Shown one piece after another: positions 1-12,649 of a stretch of DNA of 64,000 nucleotides. The notes below the pieces were generated by a model. The model was not told the origin of the DNA. It saw nothing but the letters and a program-made list of their open reading frames with translations, and did not search any database. The stretch spans positions 32,656,049 to 32,720,048 of the forward strand of contig CM034534.1 of NCBI GenBank assembly GCA_020002185.1, written 5' to 3'. How positions within the stretch are numbered: the first letter of the stretch is position 1; every line of letters starts with the position of its first letter. This DNA comes from Paraescarpia echinospica (taxonomy: Eukaryota; Annelida; Polychaeta; Sabellida; Siboglinidae). The translations under genes were made by a program, and so were the position numbers.

Positions 1-314
1 TCGCTGGCACATTTCGGTTATAAAAGTCGCTTCTCGGTCCAAAAAGGAGGCTATAGCAGGTAATATTTCAACAATAAGCCTGATTGATGTTGCTTGGGAG
101 AGGGGAGGAAGCAAGGAGTTCTCCCAGGTGGTAGATGTGTGCCACCTGCTCTCATCTCCCCTGGGCCTCAGCCCTTGGACACACACAGACAATTACATAG
201 ACTACAACAGACAGCAAGACTGTGTTCAGTGGCATTTCTCCACTCGGTCAGCGTACTACTTCACCCATCACTGAGTGTTTTAGTTTCACCGACTCTAACT
301 ACAACCGAGCCAGC

Positions 315-317
315 GTA

Positions 318-366
<49 letters not shown>

Positions 367-371
367 GTGTA
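315..371. repeat. Hexanucleotide microsatellite (GTATGT)n
   Basis: About nine uninterrupted copies of GTATGT. The repeat gives an artificial Val-Tyr run in one frame. The flanking 1-314 and 372-1,689 show no recognisable gene; 1,455-1,500 is a CA/GC-rich simple stretch. Confidence 0.95.
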
Positions 372-1689
372 GTGATGTTAACAGTTTCCTCATAGATGAC
401 CAGCGCTTCGGGTGCCAAACTTTCAGGAATTAATCTACGACCACTCAAAAGACAAGTGCTTTTATGTCAAAATTCCCTGTTGGTTAAGGGTTTTGTAGCT
501 GTTTTAGGGTTCGTATCTCGACTGTTATCCATACTTAATTAATCCGTTCAATAAATCTGATGATAAAAAGTGCATGCCAGAACAAATATTTCAAAATAAT
601 TGTGTTAAGCTGATGGTCTTTATATCTGAAGTCCTTATAGCGGGATATTGTATAAATCCATCAACATTACAACCATCTTATCTCCTTACAGCCATCTACG
701 ACAACATTACCACGCTGGAGTCAAAACAAAGATAACCTGGCTTTCCGTTTTGTGGAAAAACCTTGTAAAAACTGGAGGAAGCCAGTTGGAAATAGTACTA
801 GAGATGCAGTGTAGCGCTGTGATCATTGGCAGTGTGCTAGTGTTATCTCACATGTGCAAAGAGGATGTGCATAAACAGATGGTGTGAATAAAGATGAACC
901 CACAGGGACTTGTGCCAATGATAGACCACCGGTGACCTTTCATTGGACACAACATCATTAGTTCACAGCTTCCGACATTTTGTAGCGGTTTTCGCTGGAC
1001 AGTTTTGATGAGCTGACACATTTTGGTTGAAATATGTCATGTGCTAAACACATAATGTGTCACTATAAAATTGTTTATATGTTACCAATATATAAAGATA
1101 TATATACGACAATAAAAGACGTCCGTTTTCTTGGTTAAGTCACAAAATATGACCGCACCTTGTGCCGTGTGGGTACTTCATCAGCACCACAGTTACACTA
1201 GCTCGAGCTGTTTGCATTTTTGTCGATAAAAAATTGGATTGCTCTATTAATGTAGTTGTAATAATATAATGATGAAAAGAACAAAGTATTAACTCTTCAG
1301 CAATACCTGCCCAATTGGGCAAGGATGAGTGAAGTCGGCCTCGCTTGTAAGAAATTCTATTGGTCATGGGCAATCAAGCAAGAAGCACTGCAGTCAAGTT
1401 GACCGACTTCATGTTCCTCGATATCTATCTCCAACAGACATATATAGAAAGGCACTTGCACGCACACATGCATGCACGCGTGCAAGCACACACGCACGTG
1501 CAACAGGTTGCGGAAGCAATCCGTCTCATCAAGCTCTTGTCCCAGTACCCAGGTGGTAGAACCACTGGATTATATCTGATCCTATTCTCGCTGATTGCCT
1601 GGGGAGTAGGCAGATTGCACGGATTAGCCATAGATTATGGGGATAAGCTGGAAAAACTTAAAGACAGAGCCCTAGGGATGTGAACAGAG

Positions 1690-1910
1690 TGCAGCAAGTT
1701 TGTCACCATGCAGCTGGTCACATGGGGGAAGCCAACAAGAAGTGTTAGAGGCAACGGTTGATGGCAAGAGGCAGGGGGAAGCCAGGAGCAACTGGACAGG
1801 CAACTGTAGGACATGAATGGGAAACTTAAGTACAAGGACAGCAAGAAGAACACCGAGAGGAGCGGCGGTCCATGGTAGCTGACCTTGCAAGAGGAGATGT
1901 CACCACATGA
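1690..1910 (+). pseudogene. LINE ORF C-terminal tail, first relic
   Basis: This is a decayed 3' end of a non-LTR retrotransposon ORF on the plus strand. The clearest part is the last frame segment, RSMVADLARGDVTT followed by TGA at 1,908-1,910. It resembles the usual end of many LINE ORF2 proteins (a charged, Trp-rich motif, then a short basic tail). Upstream, in shifted frames, pieces like NWTGNCRTWMG fit the preceding part of the same C-terminal region. Several frameshifts and stops make it non-functional. A second, different LINE tail follows directly. Clade is not assignable from this fragment. Confidence 0.6.
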
Positions 1911-1959
1911 TAAGGATGAGATGGGATCCACAGATAAAGCTTCCAACTTCCAAAATAAA

Positions 1960-2171
1960 GGACATGCAGAGGGTGCAGGGAGAATGAGTGAGGAGAGACT
2001 GAAGAGAGTATGAAGAGGAGCACAAGAGGAAGACCAAAGTTAAAATGCAGAGACAGTGTCAAGAGAGATCCCAAACGGGCAGGGATGAACAGTTGGGTGT
2101 GGGAGACAACTGCAGAAGATCGGAATAGTTCTGAAGTGGCCCCACTGCAACCAAGAGGGAAGACGACATAG
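1960..2171 (+). pseudogene. LINE ORF C-terminal tail, second relic
   Basis: A second LINE C-terminus on the plus strand. RMSEERLKRVYEEE is read in one frame. From about 2,026 another frame gives RGRPKLKCRDSVKRD, then AGMNSWVWETTAEDRN, ending at TAG (2,169-2,171). This matches the widespread LINE ORF ending with a GRP box, a W(R/K)D motif and an A-x-DR-x-x-W-type end. One frameshift separates the halves. It probably comes from a different family than the tail directly upstream, because both carry their own terminal motif and stop. Confidence 0.75.
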
Positions 2172-2298
2172 AAGGTGTATTCATTTTCACGATTTCTGGT
2201 TCAGTTCACTGTAATTCTCCGGCAGAAACAAATGCATACACCAATTTTAGTATTTACTTCCAATTTATGTGTGTAATAAAGCTTTTGTAAGCAAAATA

Positions 2299-2775
2299 TA
2301 CGTTCAGAGCTTCCAAGTTGAATGAACCCAAAATAGGGATCTCCCTATATTACCAAAACACAATAGGGAGATTTTACCGTTAACTTTTTAAAAAGGGAAC
2401 GCTTATTGAAAGCCTCCTAAACTGAAACACAAACATACCAGCAAAACCTACAACATTAAAAAAATATAGATGTCTAGAGCAAAACTCGCCACGTAATCGT
2501 CACTTTATTGCTTCTGCAACATAGCGTTGTAAAGGTGAGTCGCCTTTCTAATCGACTCCAGCAAACATGGCGACATCGGCAACTGGTAGCTTGCAGAGGA
2601 AACATTGATTTTACATGCCAACAAGGCACCCAGAGACTGCAGTGCATTTTTTTTAAGTTTTAGAATAAAATCGGGAGATTTGTATTGTCATTCGGGAGAT
2701 CGGGATATTTTCTAGATTCTGTCAAAATTCGGGAGATCTCCCACCAAATCAGGAGACTTGGAAGCTCTGTACGTT
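2299..2775. mobile_element. hAT-like MITE with 6-bp TSD
   Basis: The element at 2,305-2,769 (465 bp) has perfect 14-bp TIRs, CAGAGCTTCCAAGT at the left and its exact reverse complement at the right. It is flanked by the direct repeat TACGTT (2,299-2,304 and 2,770-2,775). Short GGGAGAT/ATCTCCC motifs recur in both subterminal regions, as expected for transposase-binding repeats. There is no coding capacity. The CAG start suggests the hAT superfamily, but a 6-bp TSD is shorter than the classical 8 bp, so the superfamily is an inference. Confidence 0.85.
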
Positions 2776-5490
2776 AGTGGTAAATAATCCTGTTATTGGG
2801 CATGAATGCAAACGTATTAGCTAATTAACATTATACTGTTCTTTTAATTGGTATTGTGCATAATACTGTCTACTTGCATCAGGGCTTTACTCAAGCAATC
2901 ATCAACTTTACTCATCCAATTATTGCAAGATGGTGTAATCGGCACTCTTACTTGCGAGAGGTGGCCAGCGGATTTGTACACCAGGTGCAACAATGTGGTG
3001 GATGTGCACCATCAGAAACAAATGACTCCATCACAGAAACAGAACAGTGTGCTATCAGAAATGAGTACAGAGAACAGCAGAGCACAGAAAATACCTAAAA
3101 TTGTTTCGATATATTGATGTTACATCTGCCTTGAGAAAAAGCTGGTGGCTGAACAATGCTCCGTATTTTTTAACCATAAATTACAACGAGAAAATTCTGC
3201 TTAGATCGATGTGAGAGAAACTGAAATGATGTTAACAACCAATCACCAAATTGTTTCTCACCTAAACATAACACACTGTAGGTGTGGAAATGAAATTGTT
3301 TTTCATTGTGGAAATGAAAACAATCAACTAACCAATCGATCACGAAAACATTATGCTAGAGTGCTAGTGTTTGTCTAGTGGACTGCCCGGACGTAAAAAC
3401 TTTGAAGAGGAAAACAAAACTGCTATCCAATTCTCATTGCAATTACGTGGCTGTTTTTGTACATTGCAAGACAAGTCCCTCTACTCGAAACTCAGCTGGA
3501 GCCGAGCCAACAGGGAAATCACTGGGTCACAAGGAAATATTTTATTCCACCGGTCGGAGTTATGTCAACATATAGGTAATTCTTTTCATCTCCTCACCAA
3601 CCATCCACGGGGATTGATGTAGCACAGACGTTCGACACAACAGCACAAATGTAATCGTTCTAGGCAGCTACCAGAGGGCATCACCAGTGAGAAACGAACT
3701 TCCATTCGACTGATCTTTGCATCAACGTTAAATAACCAATATTTATATTTAACAACATATTTATATTTAACAACACAGTTGTTGTAACCTTCAGACCCTT
3801 TCATAAACCATCTGTAAAAAATAACAAACGCATGTCTCAAAATAATAGTTTGATCAATATTGTATATGAAACGTACAGTACAAAATGCACTTCCTTTGTG
3901 TTTTGATTATACATGAATCACATTTGCAAAATGGCTGCTCAACCTAAATGGTCAAAGAATACGCTGATTCTCTACTGGTATGCTGTATAACAGTATTTTG
4001 AATGGGGAAATTTGTGAATATTAATTTGTATCATGACGCTTGTTTTCTTGTTATTTAATTTGTTACAACAAAACTTTATTAACTAGTTTACTTTGGCATA
4101 CATGTTTCATTGTTTGTAAGAAACTAGCCTATAAAAGTCATTATTCAATAAAGTAAAATAACTGAAAGGCTTAGAAGTTATGTGCAGTGCGTGCTTGCTA
4201 TGCATCTATAACATGCATTGTTGGTAATGCATTCCGATTTGATGGCACCAAGGTGTTAGGGAACCATAAAGTGAGATGCGTAATAAACGAGGCGTATTCT
4301 TGGAGAGTTGTGGGACAGCAACACAATAACAGGTAGTCTAACAGTCTAACATGCGACATTTAGAACACTGAACAACACACTGGTTTTGTTTTTACCAGTG
4401 ACAACAGATAAATTATTAAATGAACTGTCAACCAAGCTAAGAATATGCTTGCTAGGTTCAATATGTGGTGGGAATAACCATTTGTCTGAAGCTAGTTTTA
4501 TTTTCATAGTATACGCTGTTTAGATCGTTATTGTGAATGCTATTTCTTTTATGTCTTACTGCATTTCTATGGGACTACTATAGAAAGTCTGCCAGTTTAC
4601 CACACAAATGAAATAAATCCACTGAGAACTGTTTACTTCAACTGCCTTCACCTACAACTCACAACAGTTTGGTGCCACGTAAATGAAGAATAATAATTTT
4701 GATGTCCGCCGTTGAATAACACACTGCTACTAGAACAACCTGTTTTGAGGCAAACGTTTTAATGAGTGGTCAAAATAAGAGAAAGCAATAGTGAGAACAG
4801 CCTGAGAAGGGCATTAGGTACATCACCAATATATACATGCTGTCTATTTTTCTTCGCAATTCACCATTTTGCACAAAGTTTTGTTTCTTTGCTCAATATT
4901 CGTTATATTTAAAAACTTATCTTTACAACCCTGCTTATCCACCATAGCTCCCTAGCGCCTTGACCCATCTGTTGACAACTGGAATATTGAATACTACTAG
5001 AAGTTATCTTATTATTATTATTATTATATAAAATGCACAACAAACATACAATGACACTTGGTGCGTTAGGTTACTGTTTGTAATTGAGATAGAATAATGG
5101 GTAAGCACTGATTTGTTAGCATCTGATACTCATGTATTTGCCATCAAAGAGAATGACATGTTTAATTTACACACTGTGGATGGGTGAGACTGTTCTGTGG
5201 GTGACATCCAAGGCTTCAGACCACAGTCCAACTACTTAAACACACAACATGTAGGTGGTTTTGGTACCAATACATTACCATTTAGCAGCTTCAATTTGGG
5301 ATTACGACATACCATGTTGTACCATAATCTGAGTTATAATAATGGGATTTATAATGGTGAAAATGTTCATAGATTTGAAAGAATAATTTAAATCAATTTC
5401 TTTCTTTATAACCCAGCTATGAAATTTAACCTTAAATTCAACCTTTCGACTGACATAACTGTAATGTGACTACATTGTACACACCCAATA
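2776..5490. other. AT-rich stretch, no gene recognised
   Basis: Only short frames without family resemblance. An 18-bp direct duplication lies near 3,738-3,773, and a short (TTA)n run at about 5,008-5,028. No RNA gene or transposon terminus was seen. Confidence 0.5.
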
Positions 5491-5910
5491 CAGTTGTCCC
5501 TCCCTTCAGTGTCCCCTCTGACGAGGGGACACCCGCTATGTCGGGACAGTTTGTCAATGTACGGTTTGTCACGTTAATGTCCCTCTGATGAGGGGACACC
5601 TCGTGGGCGCGGACAGCGGACAGGATATTTTGGTTATAAATATGTCCCTGCTAAGGCAGACAGTATTAATTAATTCGACAATTTTTTTACCAAATTTGTT
5701 TAGAAAATAGCGGACAAACATTGAAAGAGTTTGGTGTGTAAGAATGAAAAGACCAAAGTCCAAGTTACAGGGCTACATGTTGGTGTTGCCTTCTGCTGCA
5801 TATAAATTGCAATTAAGATTGATAAATAGGATGTGTACAAGATTCAGATCTATTGTTTTCAATGCGGTCCAACAATAATCCTAATCTGTGGTAAAATAAT
5901 ATGAAAGTAT

Positions 5911-6538
5911 CATAAAATCTGAGTTGAACGGTTTTAACCACCCGTTTTTAACCTTTTCAGGGAAAATGAGCCGGTTTTAACCTGGTTAAAACCGGGCACA
6001 TTTTCCCTGAAAAGTGGTCAAAACCCGGTCAAAACCTAATTCAGTGATAATTGTGTGCAATATTTCTGTAATTAATTGTTAATCACTATAAAAACAATGC
6101 AAGTGTCAAAATATATGTTCAGTATGAATAAGAAACAAGATATCTCAGTGACATATTAGTGCGATGTAGTTGATAGTTTATTTGACGTAAGTGTACTCGT
6201 TGTTAAAATCGTACAATATTGTATAACAATTTAAATCACTTTGACACTTTCACCATCTCAAGAGGCCAACGCCAATACAATCGCCAAGTGGCGTCAATTG
6301 CATGACAATTCAGCATTGATGTTTCATAATCTCCAGCTATGCTTGTTTTAAGCAAGTAAATATTTACATTCTATCACTGGTATAAAATTAGTATATGAGC
6401 TAAATATAAGCTAGGAGAAGTTTGGTGTATGTTGGGTTAGTTTTAGGCTTTTCAATAATATTAATAGGTTTTGGTCAGATTTTGACCAGTTTTAACTGCT
6501 AAGGTTTTGACCGGCTAGAGTGCAACCCTGCATAAAAT
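5911..6538. mobile_element. hAT-like MITE nested in the Tigger-like element, 8-bp TSD
   Basis: The element at 5,919-6,530 (612 bp) is bounded by a perfect 8-bp duplication CATAAAAT (5,911-5,918 and 6,531-6,538). The TIRs are degenerate: CTGAGTTGAAC at the left and CAGGGTTGCAC (reverse complement of the right end) agree at 8 of 11 positions. GGTTTTAACC/GGTTTTGACC motifs recur in both subterminal regions. The 8-bp TSD and CAGGGTTGCA end point to hAT. It has no coding capacity. Its position shows it inserted after the host element. Confidence 0.85.
5953..6014. repeat. Two-step hairpin inside the nested hAT MITE
   Basis: The outer arms CTTTTCAGGGAAAATG / CATTTTCCCTGAAAAG are perfect 16-bp inverted repeats. 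They enclose inner arms CCGGTTTTAACC / GGTTAAAACCGG separated by one base. Total span is 62 bp, with small 2- and 3-base internal bulges. Confidence 0.9.
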
Positions 6539-7266
6539 TATGCTCCGCTATGACAAACAGCATGATTGTAAAGCAGGATACCTGTGCATGGAAAAGATAA
6601 ACTGGGTGCTTGCATATGAAACGGTGGATCGCATTATTAAGTGACACACATGTGCATTCATGAATCTGTCGAGATTGGATGAATTATTGATTGTGCCTGT
6701 CTAGTTTTGAATGTTTAATAAAAATTTGCACTGAGTGTAACAGTTGACTAAAAATATTCGGTTACTATTTTCGATCCTGAAGGCGGCAGCCAAACTCGTG
6801 AACTTACGAATTAGTTACTAAATATTTTAGTGAAGGAAAATCTTGGTTAGCGTGAATATTGGCATACGGTATCTCGCAACAACTTCTTTGTGAATACAAC
6901 GCCAATCCGATACCGTCATGTAGACTAGTGGCAGTGCGCGATTCCCGAAAATCACAGATCGCAAGCGGCAAGTGGGCGTCGGGCGCACGGTTCCAGGCAG
7001 ACAATAACCAATATTATTAATAATTATTACTTCAAAACCAACTGTTTATTTTAGTACAACAGTTATATAGCGATCATTAATATGCATAGGCTTAATTACT
7101 ATCAAACAATGCATAGATGCATTTCTACCATGTCCATGTACCGTGGTTGTACTGAAGTCTAAACTCCCGCACCGAAAAGCCTGTAACTCCGATGAGCGGA
7201 CACCTGCAATATCGGGGCACTTATGCCAGGATACAAGTGTGTCCGCTGAAGGGTGGGACTACTGTA

Positions 7267-9306
7267 AACAAAAACATTACTAATTTGGGAATTGTTTGTA
7301 TGAGAAAAAATAGCAACCACCTACGTTTTAGGCAAGGTTATAATAAAATTACATCTAGACCAATAATATTTTAACAATGTAAAACATGCTAGGGATTTGT
7401 GTACTTATGCATACTATTGTATTGTGTTTAGACCACTGCACAAGGCAGGGAGATGACTATCAACCTCTTGCAGATTCTATTTCAGATTGTCCACACAGTA
7501 CCATATCATATATAATTGCACAGAAAGCCCAAAGGAGGTAAGTTTAAACTGGTTATGAGACACTATTTCATTCCAAGATGCCCAAATAATTTGTTAACCT
7601 TGCTTATAATGATGTTTACCTGAAATGAAACAAGTGATTCAATGTCACATTCTACACTGCATACAGGACAAATTTATTCCTAGAATTTTCTCAACAGGAA
7701 TCTAACATGACATGGATGTCTTTAAGGCAATTTGCTGAAAATTTCTCAGGACTGCATTTATGCAAGAACATGATCGTATGCGCCTATGAATCACCCTGTT
7801 CTGGGGTTCTGGATACATAACAGTGTACACATTTAAAATGTTATACTATTATTAATTAAGGCCAACAGTGACAACGAAATTGAGTAGACATAATGCGTCA
7901 ATTTTACTATCTATAGTTTTCTATTTAAACAGTTATCAGCATCAAACAAACAAACAATGTTTCCGTCATCAACTTTCATCAACTTTCATCACTGTAAACA
8001 AAACAAAAATAAATAATTTAACGATCGAAAAACGAGCACATACAAATTCGCGTAAAACATGGTCCTGATTTTGAGGTTATTAAAAATGTATGGGCTGCAT
8101 CTAGACCAGCAATATCAGAACAAAGCGACCGACATGCACTCAAGGTTGCCGTGCTATCTATAGTTCTGCTGAAAGGTCACTCATGTATTATGTAAAATGG
8201 TTGCTGGCTTGTATTTGGCTATTGCGTGTACACTATTCCTGTACATTTGTGTCAAATACACTTGGCAGTCGAGAGAGTTCATGCAATGAAAAGTCCAATC
8301 TGTTTTCAACATGTTTCAGCTTTAAATACTGACGGTGTACGCAGTTTTCACAATCTGAAATCAAACATTTGTGATCTGTGGTGGTGCATCATTGACAGAT
8401 TATTACAGATTATCAACTGATTCCCTGAATATGGTTAAAATAAAATCGAATAAATACCTCAGAAGAGAGGGTTTCTCATAGATAAAGAAGTTTGACTTTC
8501 GATAAGCCAAAGGCTTCCTTGTCCTCTTTCCATCTGGGTGCTTGCATATGAAATCTCGTTATCTTGTCACAAGTTGACTTTGTTTCACATTTGTTCAACG
8601 TGTGAAGGACTGAAGTAATGTTATCTACGTTTTTAAAGAAGTAGTCAGTGAATTTATAGTGATGCTGAGCAGCAGTTGTCTACTATGCGTCTGATTACGG
8701 ATGATGTTCTGGAGGCATTTCCTGTTGGAATTAACTGTTGGATGGACATGGGAATAGACTTGATAACAAATGGACGCTGCAGGGCTACTACAATAGACAA
8801 TACCCTCCTCTGTGACCACGCATTGATTTTCGTGGGAAATTGGTGGGATTCCAACTTCGCTTATATTGTAGAGTTTACATACATATTTGAAAGTGCAATT
8901 TCCAAATAATATGATAACAGAGTATATACAGACGAAAGATTTAATGTAAGTCTGGTATCTTGACCTATCAGAATTGAATACGACCATTCAGTACAGCCCA
9001 CAGCTGATTCAAGTTGACAGTCTACTTCTTCTAAAGGTACGTGTCACACAGACTCCTACACATGGCTTTATTAGGGATGGACTCATGAGTTGGCAAAGTC
9101 CAAAACACATTCTGTGTTTAGTACTGGTTCAAGTGTATCCCCCTCCCCAATACAAGGTGTCACACTTGCAATTTCTGTGATCCAAAATTGTCATTAGCGT
9201 CAATTTGCATAACGTGTTTCACTGGCTAGATGGTGCTCTGTATCAACAAATACCCCTCAATACATGTGAAGATCAAAACCCCTACATGAATACATAACCT
9301 TTTTTT
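7267..9306. other. No gene recognised
   Basis: Overlapping open frames on both strands at 8,625-8,987 (120 codons minus, 77 codons plus) show no recognisable family and no convincing start context. A 20-bp match, CTGGGTGCTTGCATATGAAA, occurs here (near 8,536) and at about 6,604, a remnant of a dispersed repeat. Confidence 0.4.
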
Positions 9307-9696
9307 TTAAATTACAAACTTATGCAATCTCCCGTATGGAGTCCACAGATTGAAACCAGTAAAATCGACTGCCGACTCTCCTATTGCATCATGGTAGACT
9401 GAACAACTGATTGCAATGCTGCATTCGGAACTGTAATTACCGTAAATACTAGATTCCCACAGGGAAATAGCGTTCGGAACTACTTTCGACTGGTGTTTAC
9501 AAGTCGTGAATTCGAAAGGATTTTTGGTACCCGAGTTAGTGACCTTCACCTTCGTTGCATAACGATGGCGGCGAATAATACCTTCAGCACATTCACTGTC
9601 TAGAAGAATGATCTGGTATTGCATATTCATGTAAATATACATGTAAAACAAAACAAACACGCAACACAACGTTTCTAAACCCGACAATGTGGCCAT
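9307..9696 (-). CDS. Doubtful single-exon ORF overlapping a foldback repeat
   Basis: A 129-codon frame on the minus strand starts at an ATG in good Kozak context (A at -3, G at +4). It begins MATLSGLETLCCVFVLFY, a hydrophobic N-terminal stretch that could be a signal anchor. The rest shows no family I recognise. Against a real gene: the region contains inverted repeats (9,416-9,433 with 9,780-9,797, 18 bp perfect; and 9,494-9,515 with about 9,730-9,751, imperfect), so much of the frame may be an old foldback transposon. A run of nine T (nine A on the coding strand) lies just past the stop, which would also fit a retrocopy. Confidence 0.2.
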   Translation of the reverse strand: MATLSGLETLCCVFVLFYMYIYMNMQYQIILLDSECAEGIIRRHRYATKVKVTNSGTKNPFEFTTCKHQSKVVPNAISLWESSIYGNYSSECSIAISCSVYHDAIGESAVDFTGFNLWTPYGRLHKFVI

Positions 9697-9797
9697 CTTC
9701 GTTGTTGTTTCTACGAGTGTTCCAAACACTCACAACTCGTACGCACCAGTTGGAAACTCGTATAAACAGTAATAACGAGCAGTTCCGAATGCAGCAT
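9416..9797. repeat. Degenerate foldback (inverted repeat) element
   Basis: ATGCTGCATTCGGAACTG at the left has its exact reverse complement about 350 bp to the right. Moving inward, GACTGGTGTTTACAAGTCG is matched imperfectly by AACTGGTGCGTACGAGTTG on the other arm. This suggests an old MITE with diverged arms of roughly 70-100 bp. TSD not identified. Confidence 0.55.
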
Positions 9798-9799
9798 AA

Positions 9800-12445
9800 G
9801 CGACCTAAGCGTGACGAAAGAGGGCACAGGTAACACTGATGAATGAGGGCAGAGGTAACACTTACTGCTGGTGTCTTGTTTAGGCTGGTTGCCAGGTGAT
9901 GTGGCCCAGTTCACTTTCATTTCCTGCAAGCAACAAAACAAGATGACATGTAACCCGACTCCATGTAGAATACATGCAAACGTGTCAGCAGACTCACAAT
10001 GATGACAACATTAAAATAACATGGACTCAATTTATTATACAACAGGACATTTTCACATGTGATGTTATATACATGTGCGCATGATCAAGAGTTAACAGGA
10101 GCAGCAAGTACAAACTTCCAGATTTTAACTCCATTCATATTTACTGTCTTAAACCAATACCCCACCATTTTATTTTTAAGCCTTCATCATGACTGTGTTA
10201 TATATTGTTAAGTTTGAATTTGTCATAATGGTGTTATATGTGCTTCCTCATTTTAGCCATATTTTATTTTAGTATTTTATAATTAACTAAAAAAGGACAT
10301 TATCTAAATTGAATCTTACAAGAATTGACTAAGAGAAGAACTGACTTTCCACAATAATCTGTTAATTTATCTACTCGGAATCCCTTTTGATACACCAACA
10401 TTAGTGGCTACATTCTAATTATAATGACCTTAGTACGTGCGTGCACGTGTAATTGGTCGACCAAGCCATCCCCAAATTGAATCAACCGAAAACAATATGT
10501 TGCCCGTCACCGGGGAATCGACTTGGAGAAAAAGCGATGCCGTTGACAATGCTTGCGTTGTGATCAATCATCCAGCTTACGGAGTGACTGCTTGTGACGG
10601 AGAACATTCTATTACATTAGTTCGGCAGCAACAGGGGACTAGTCCAGCCTCGACAAGGGATCCTCGTTGGCATTGTTCGAGAGATGGGCAAAATCCATTA
10701 CCAAGGACATTTTCATAGTAAAATGAGGTGTTAGTTTTTTCCGCCAACGCTGCCAATGCTCATGACAGCAACAATTCATCAGACAACGCGACCTTAATCC
10801 TCTCACTCATAAGCTGCTTTATTGTCACTTGTATACCGGTAAATATGCATAAAATATGCAGATAATTTTATTACCCGGCTCTGGTTAATTGTCGTGCCTG
10901 AGGGGGTGGATTATTTGGGCCATTGAGCAACTCATGTACTCCAGCAACACCATAAAGGTGCGCCACATCAGAAATGCAGACGTGGACTGTCACAATTACG
11001 TTAATTATTCAATATTTACAGCCGTTGAAGAGATACACTCTAAGTGTGTGGCCATATCGTGACTTTCCTACAATGCCCATCTCTGACAGTCTGTTGTAGG
11101 CAATATTTCAGTTTTTCACATAATTGGTGACATTTTATGGGAATTTGAGTAACGTGAAGTAATCTCTAATGTGTACTACTTCCACAAAAAATCTCACATA
11201 TTATGTCACAGTTTGGTAAATTATTAATAATTAGTTCTAAATATATGGTGCCAGATGATTTACACATTTTAGTACTAATAACAATAAAACTTATCTTCCT
11301 GCACAAAACATCCCATCCTTCAAAACTTCATCTTACCCCCAAAAATCATTTCAGGGTTCTGGCTCCATTCACAAACTTAGAATTTTATATTCTGAAGTTC
11401 TTTATTGAAGTATAAACTCTTTATTTAATTCTAGTTGTTCTAGAGCTGTACACTGATTTTACACGTCCTTACTTAGTTTTTGACTTCTAAAATACAACAA
11501 GTATTAAGAAAAATGTTGTTAAACTGTAATTTTAATTATGTCAAGATCTTAACGTTATATTTATATTTTACTTGGCGAGATGAAGCTGACCACACATTAC
11601 GTATTAATGTTCCAGGACAAACCCACAAAAAAACAGTACAAATGGGTGCAGATGTTTGTTTTTTTAGGGTTTCCATGCCAGAAAAATACGATTGTTTGTA
11701 CTTTTATGACAGACATGTGTATGCTGTGAACTGTAGTAGTTCTTTTTTGGTTTTATGCTGCTTCAGTTGTTACTGGATCCATATGACCATAAAACAGCTT
11801 TCCAACAATTTGTCGGGCAGTTTCACAGACAGACAAAATATTTGTTAACGGTGGAAATATTAGAAGGTGCTAGTATATCATGTTTAAGGTGACTCAGGCA
11901 TTGACGTATTCCTAACAGATAGGAGTTCTGGTACAAGCTGCTTCCTGACAATAAAAAGTTATTTCCATTGACTGATTTATTGATATTTAGGCATGCCCAA
12001 GTATACAGTACGACGGTTTTTGTATGGTGTAAAACTGGGTTATTTTATTTAATTGCCAAATTATATATTTGGTATGTAGTTAGAAGATCACTGTAGTAAT
12101 AATCATCTATATTATGGATATGTTACAAATATGTGTCACAATGTTTGGCCGTCAATCAAACTAAAAAAGTGTTGTCATCTGGGACTTGTAGTTTACAGGT
12201 TCTTTTCTGTTCCTGCATTTTAAAATTCCCATTTATACAATTTCTAACAGTAATATACTACAGGAATAAAGATTAAAACATGACTTAAGATATCGTTAAG
12301 AGTTGCATCACAGAGAAATACTTCACAGAGAAATTCCACATGAACTTTGGTTTATTTAGTTGCAATAATCCGTTTTGCAGTCTGTGTAATCAGTACTGCT
12401 CACAGTCTTCATCAATAATAAGGTATTAAACATCTCCCAATCCGC
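9800..12445. other. No confident gene
   Basis: A 93-codon plus-strand frame at 10,437-10,718 is less AT-rich than its surroundings, but it matches nothing I know and has no clear splice or promoter context. The rest is AT-rich with short frames only. Confidence 0.4.
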
Positions 12446-12645
12446 TCAGCAGCTAAACAGGCGTTCGCACATTTTCCTAATAATGAAATTATCCATCGAC
12501 TTTATTTTGCTCTGGACCTCTGCGTTATCATCAAATTTCCCAGAGGTCCTTATCACTGATGAATCGACATCACTTATGTAAATTAAAAAGGGACAGGGTC
12601 TTGACACTGACCTGTGTGGCCCACAAGCCATGGCTCCATTACCTC
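12446..12645 (-). pseudogene. CR1/L2-like LINE reverse-transcriptase relic
   Basis: On the minus strand the frame reads PHRSVSRPCPFLIYISDVD, then KFDDNAEVQSKIKSMD. This aligns with the RT core of CR1/L2/jockey-type LINEs, where the pattern is PQGSxLGPLLFLIYINDxD followed by the catalytic FADD box and a K-x-x-x-K segment. Here the FADD box has decayed to FDDN, so the fragment is catalytically dead. It covers only RT motifs around the active site and is then lost. No TIR or LTR is nearby, which fits an ancient 5'- and 3'-truncated copy. Confidence 0.7.
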
Positions 12646-12649
12646 AGCA

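Larger units (their letters stand above)
5489..7266. mobile_element. pogo/Tigger-like DNA transposon, non-autonomous, TA-flanked
   Basis: The termini at 5,491 and 7,264 form an imperfect TIR: CAGTTGTCCCTCCCTTCAG at the left, and CAGTAGTCCCACCCTTCAG as the reverse complement of the right end (two mismatches in 19). Both ends are bordered by TA, the TSD of the Tc1/mariner superfamily. The CAGT(A/T)GxxCC start is typical of pogo/Tigger-like elements. GGGGACACC-like motifs repeat in the left subterminal region. No transposase frame is visible. The interior is interrupted by a hAT-like MITE; without it the element is about 1.15 kb. Confidence 0.75.

Noticed and set aside
94..372. 92-codon frame ending in a Val-Tyr run
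   Set aside because: The end is the GTATGT microsatellite and the rest has no family resemblance.
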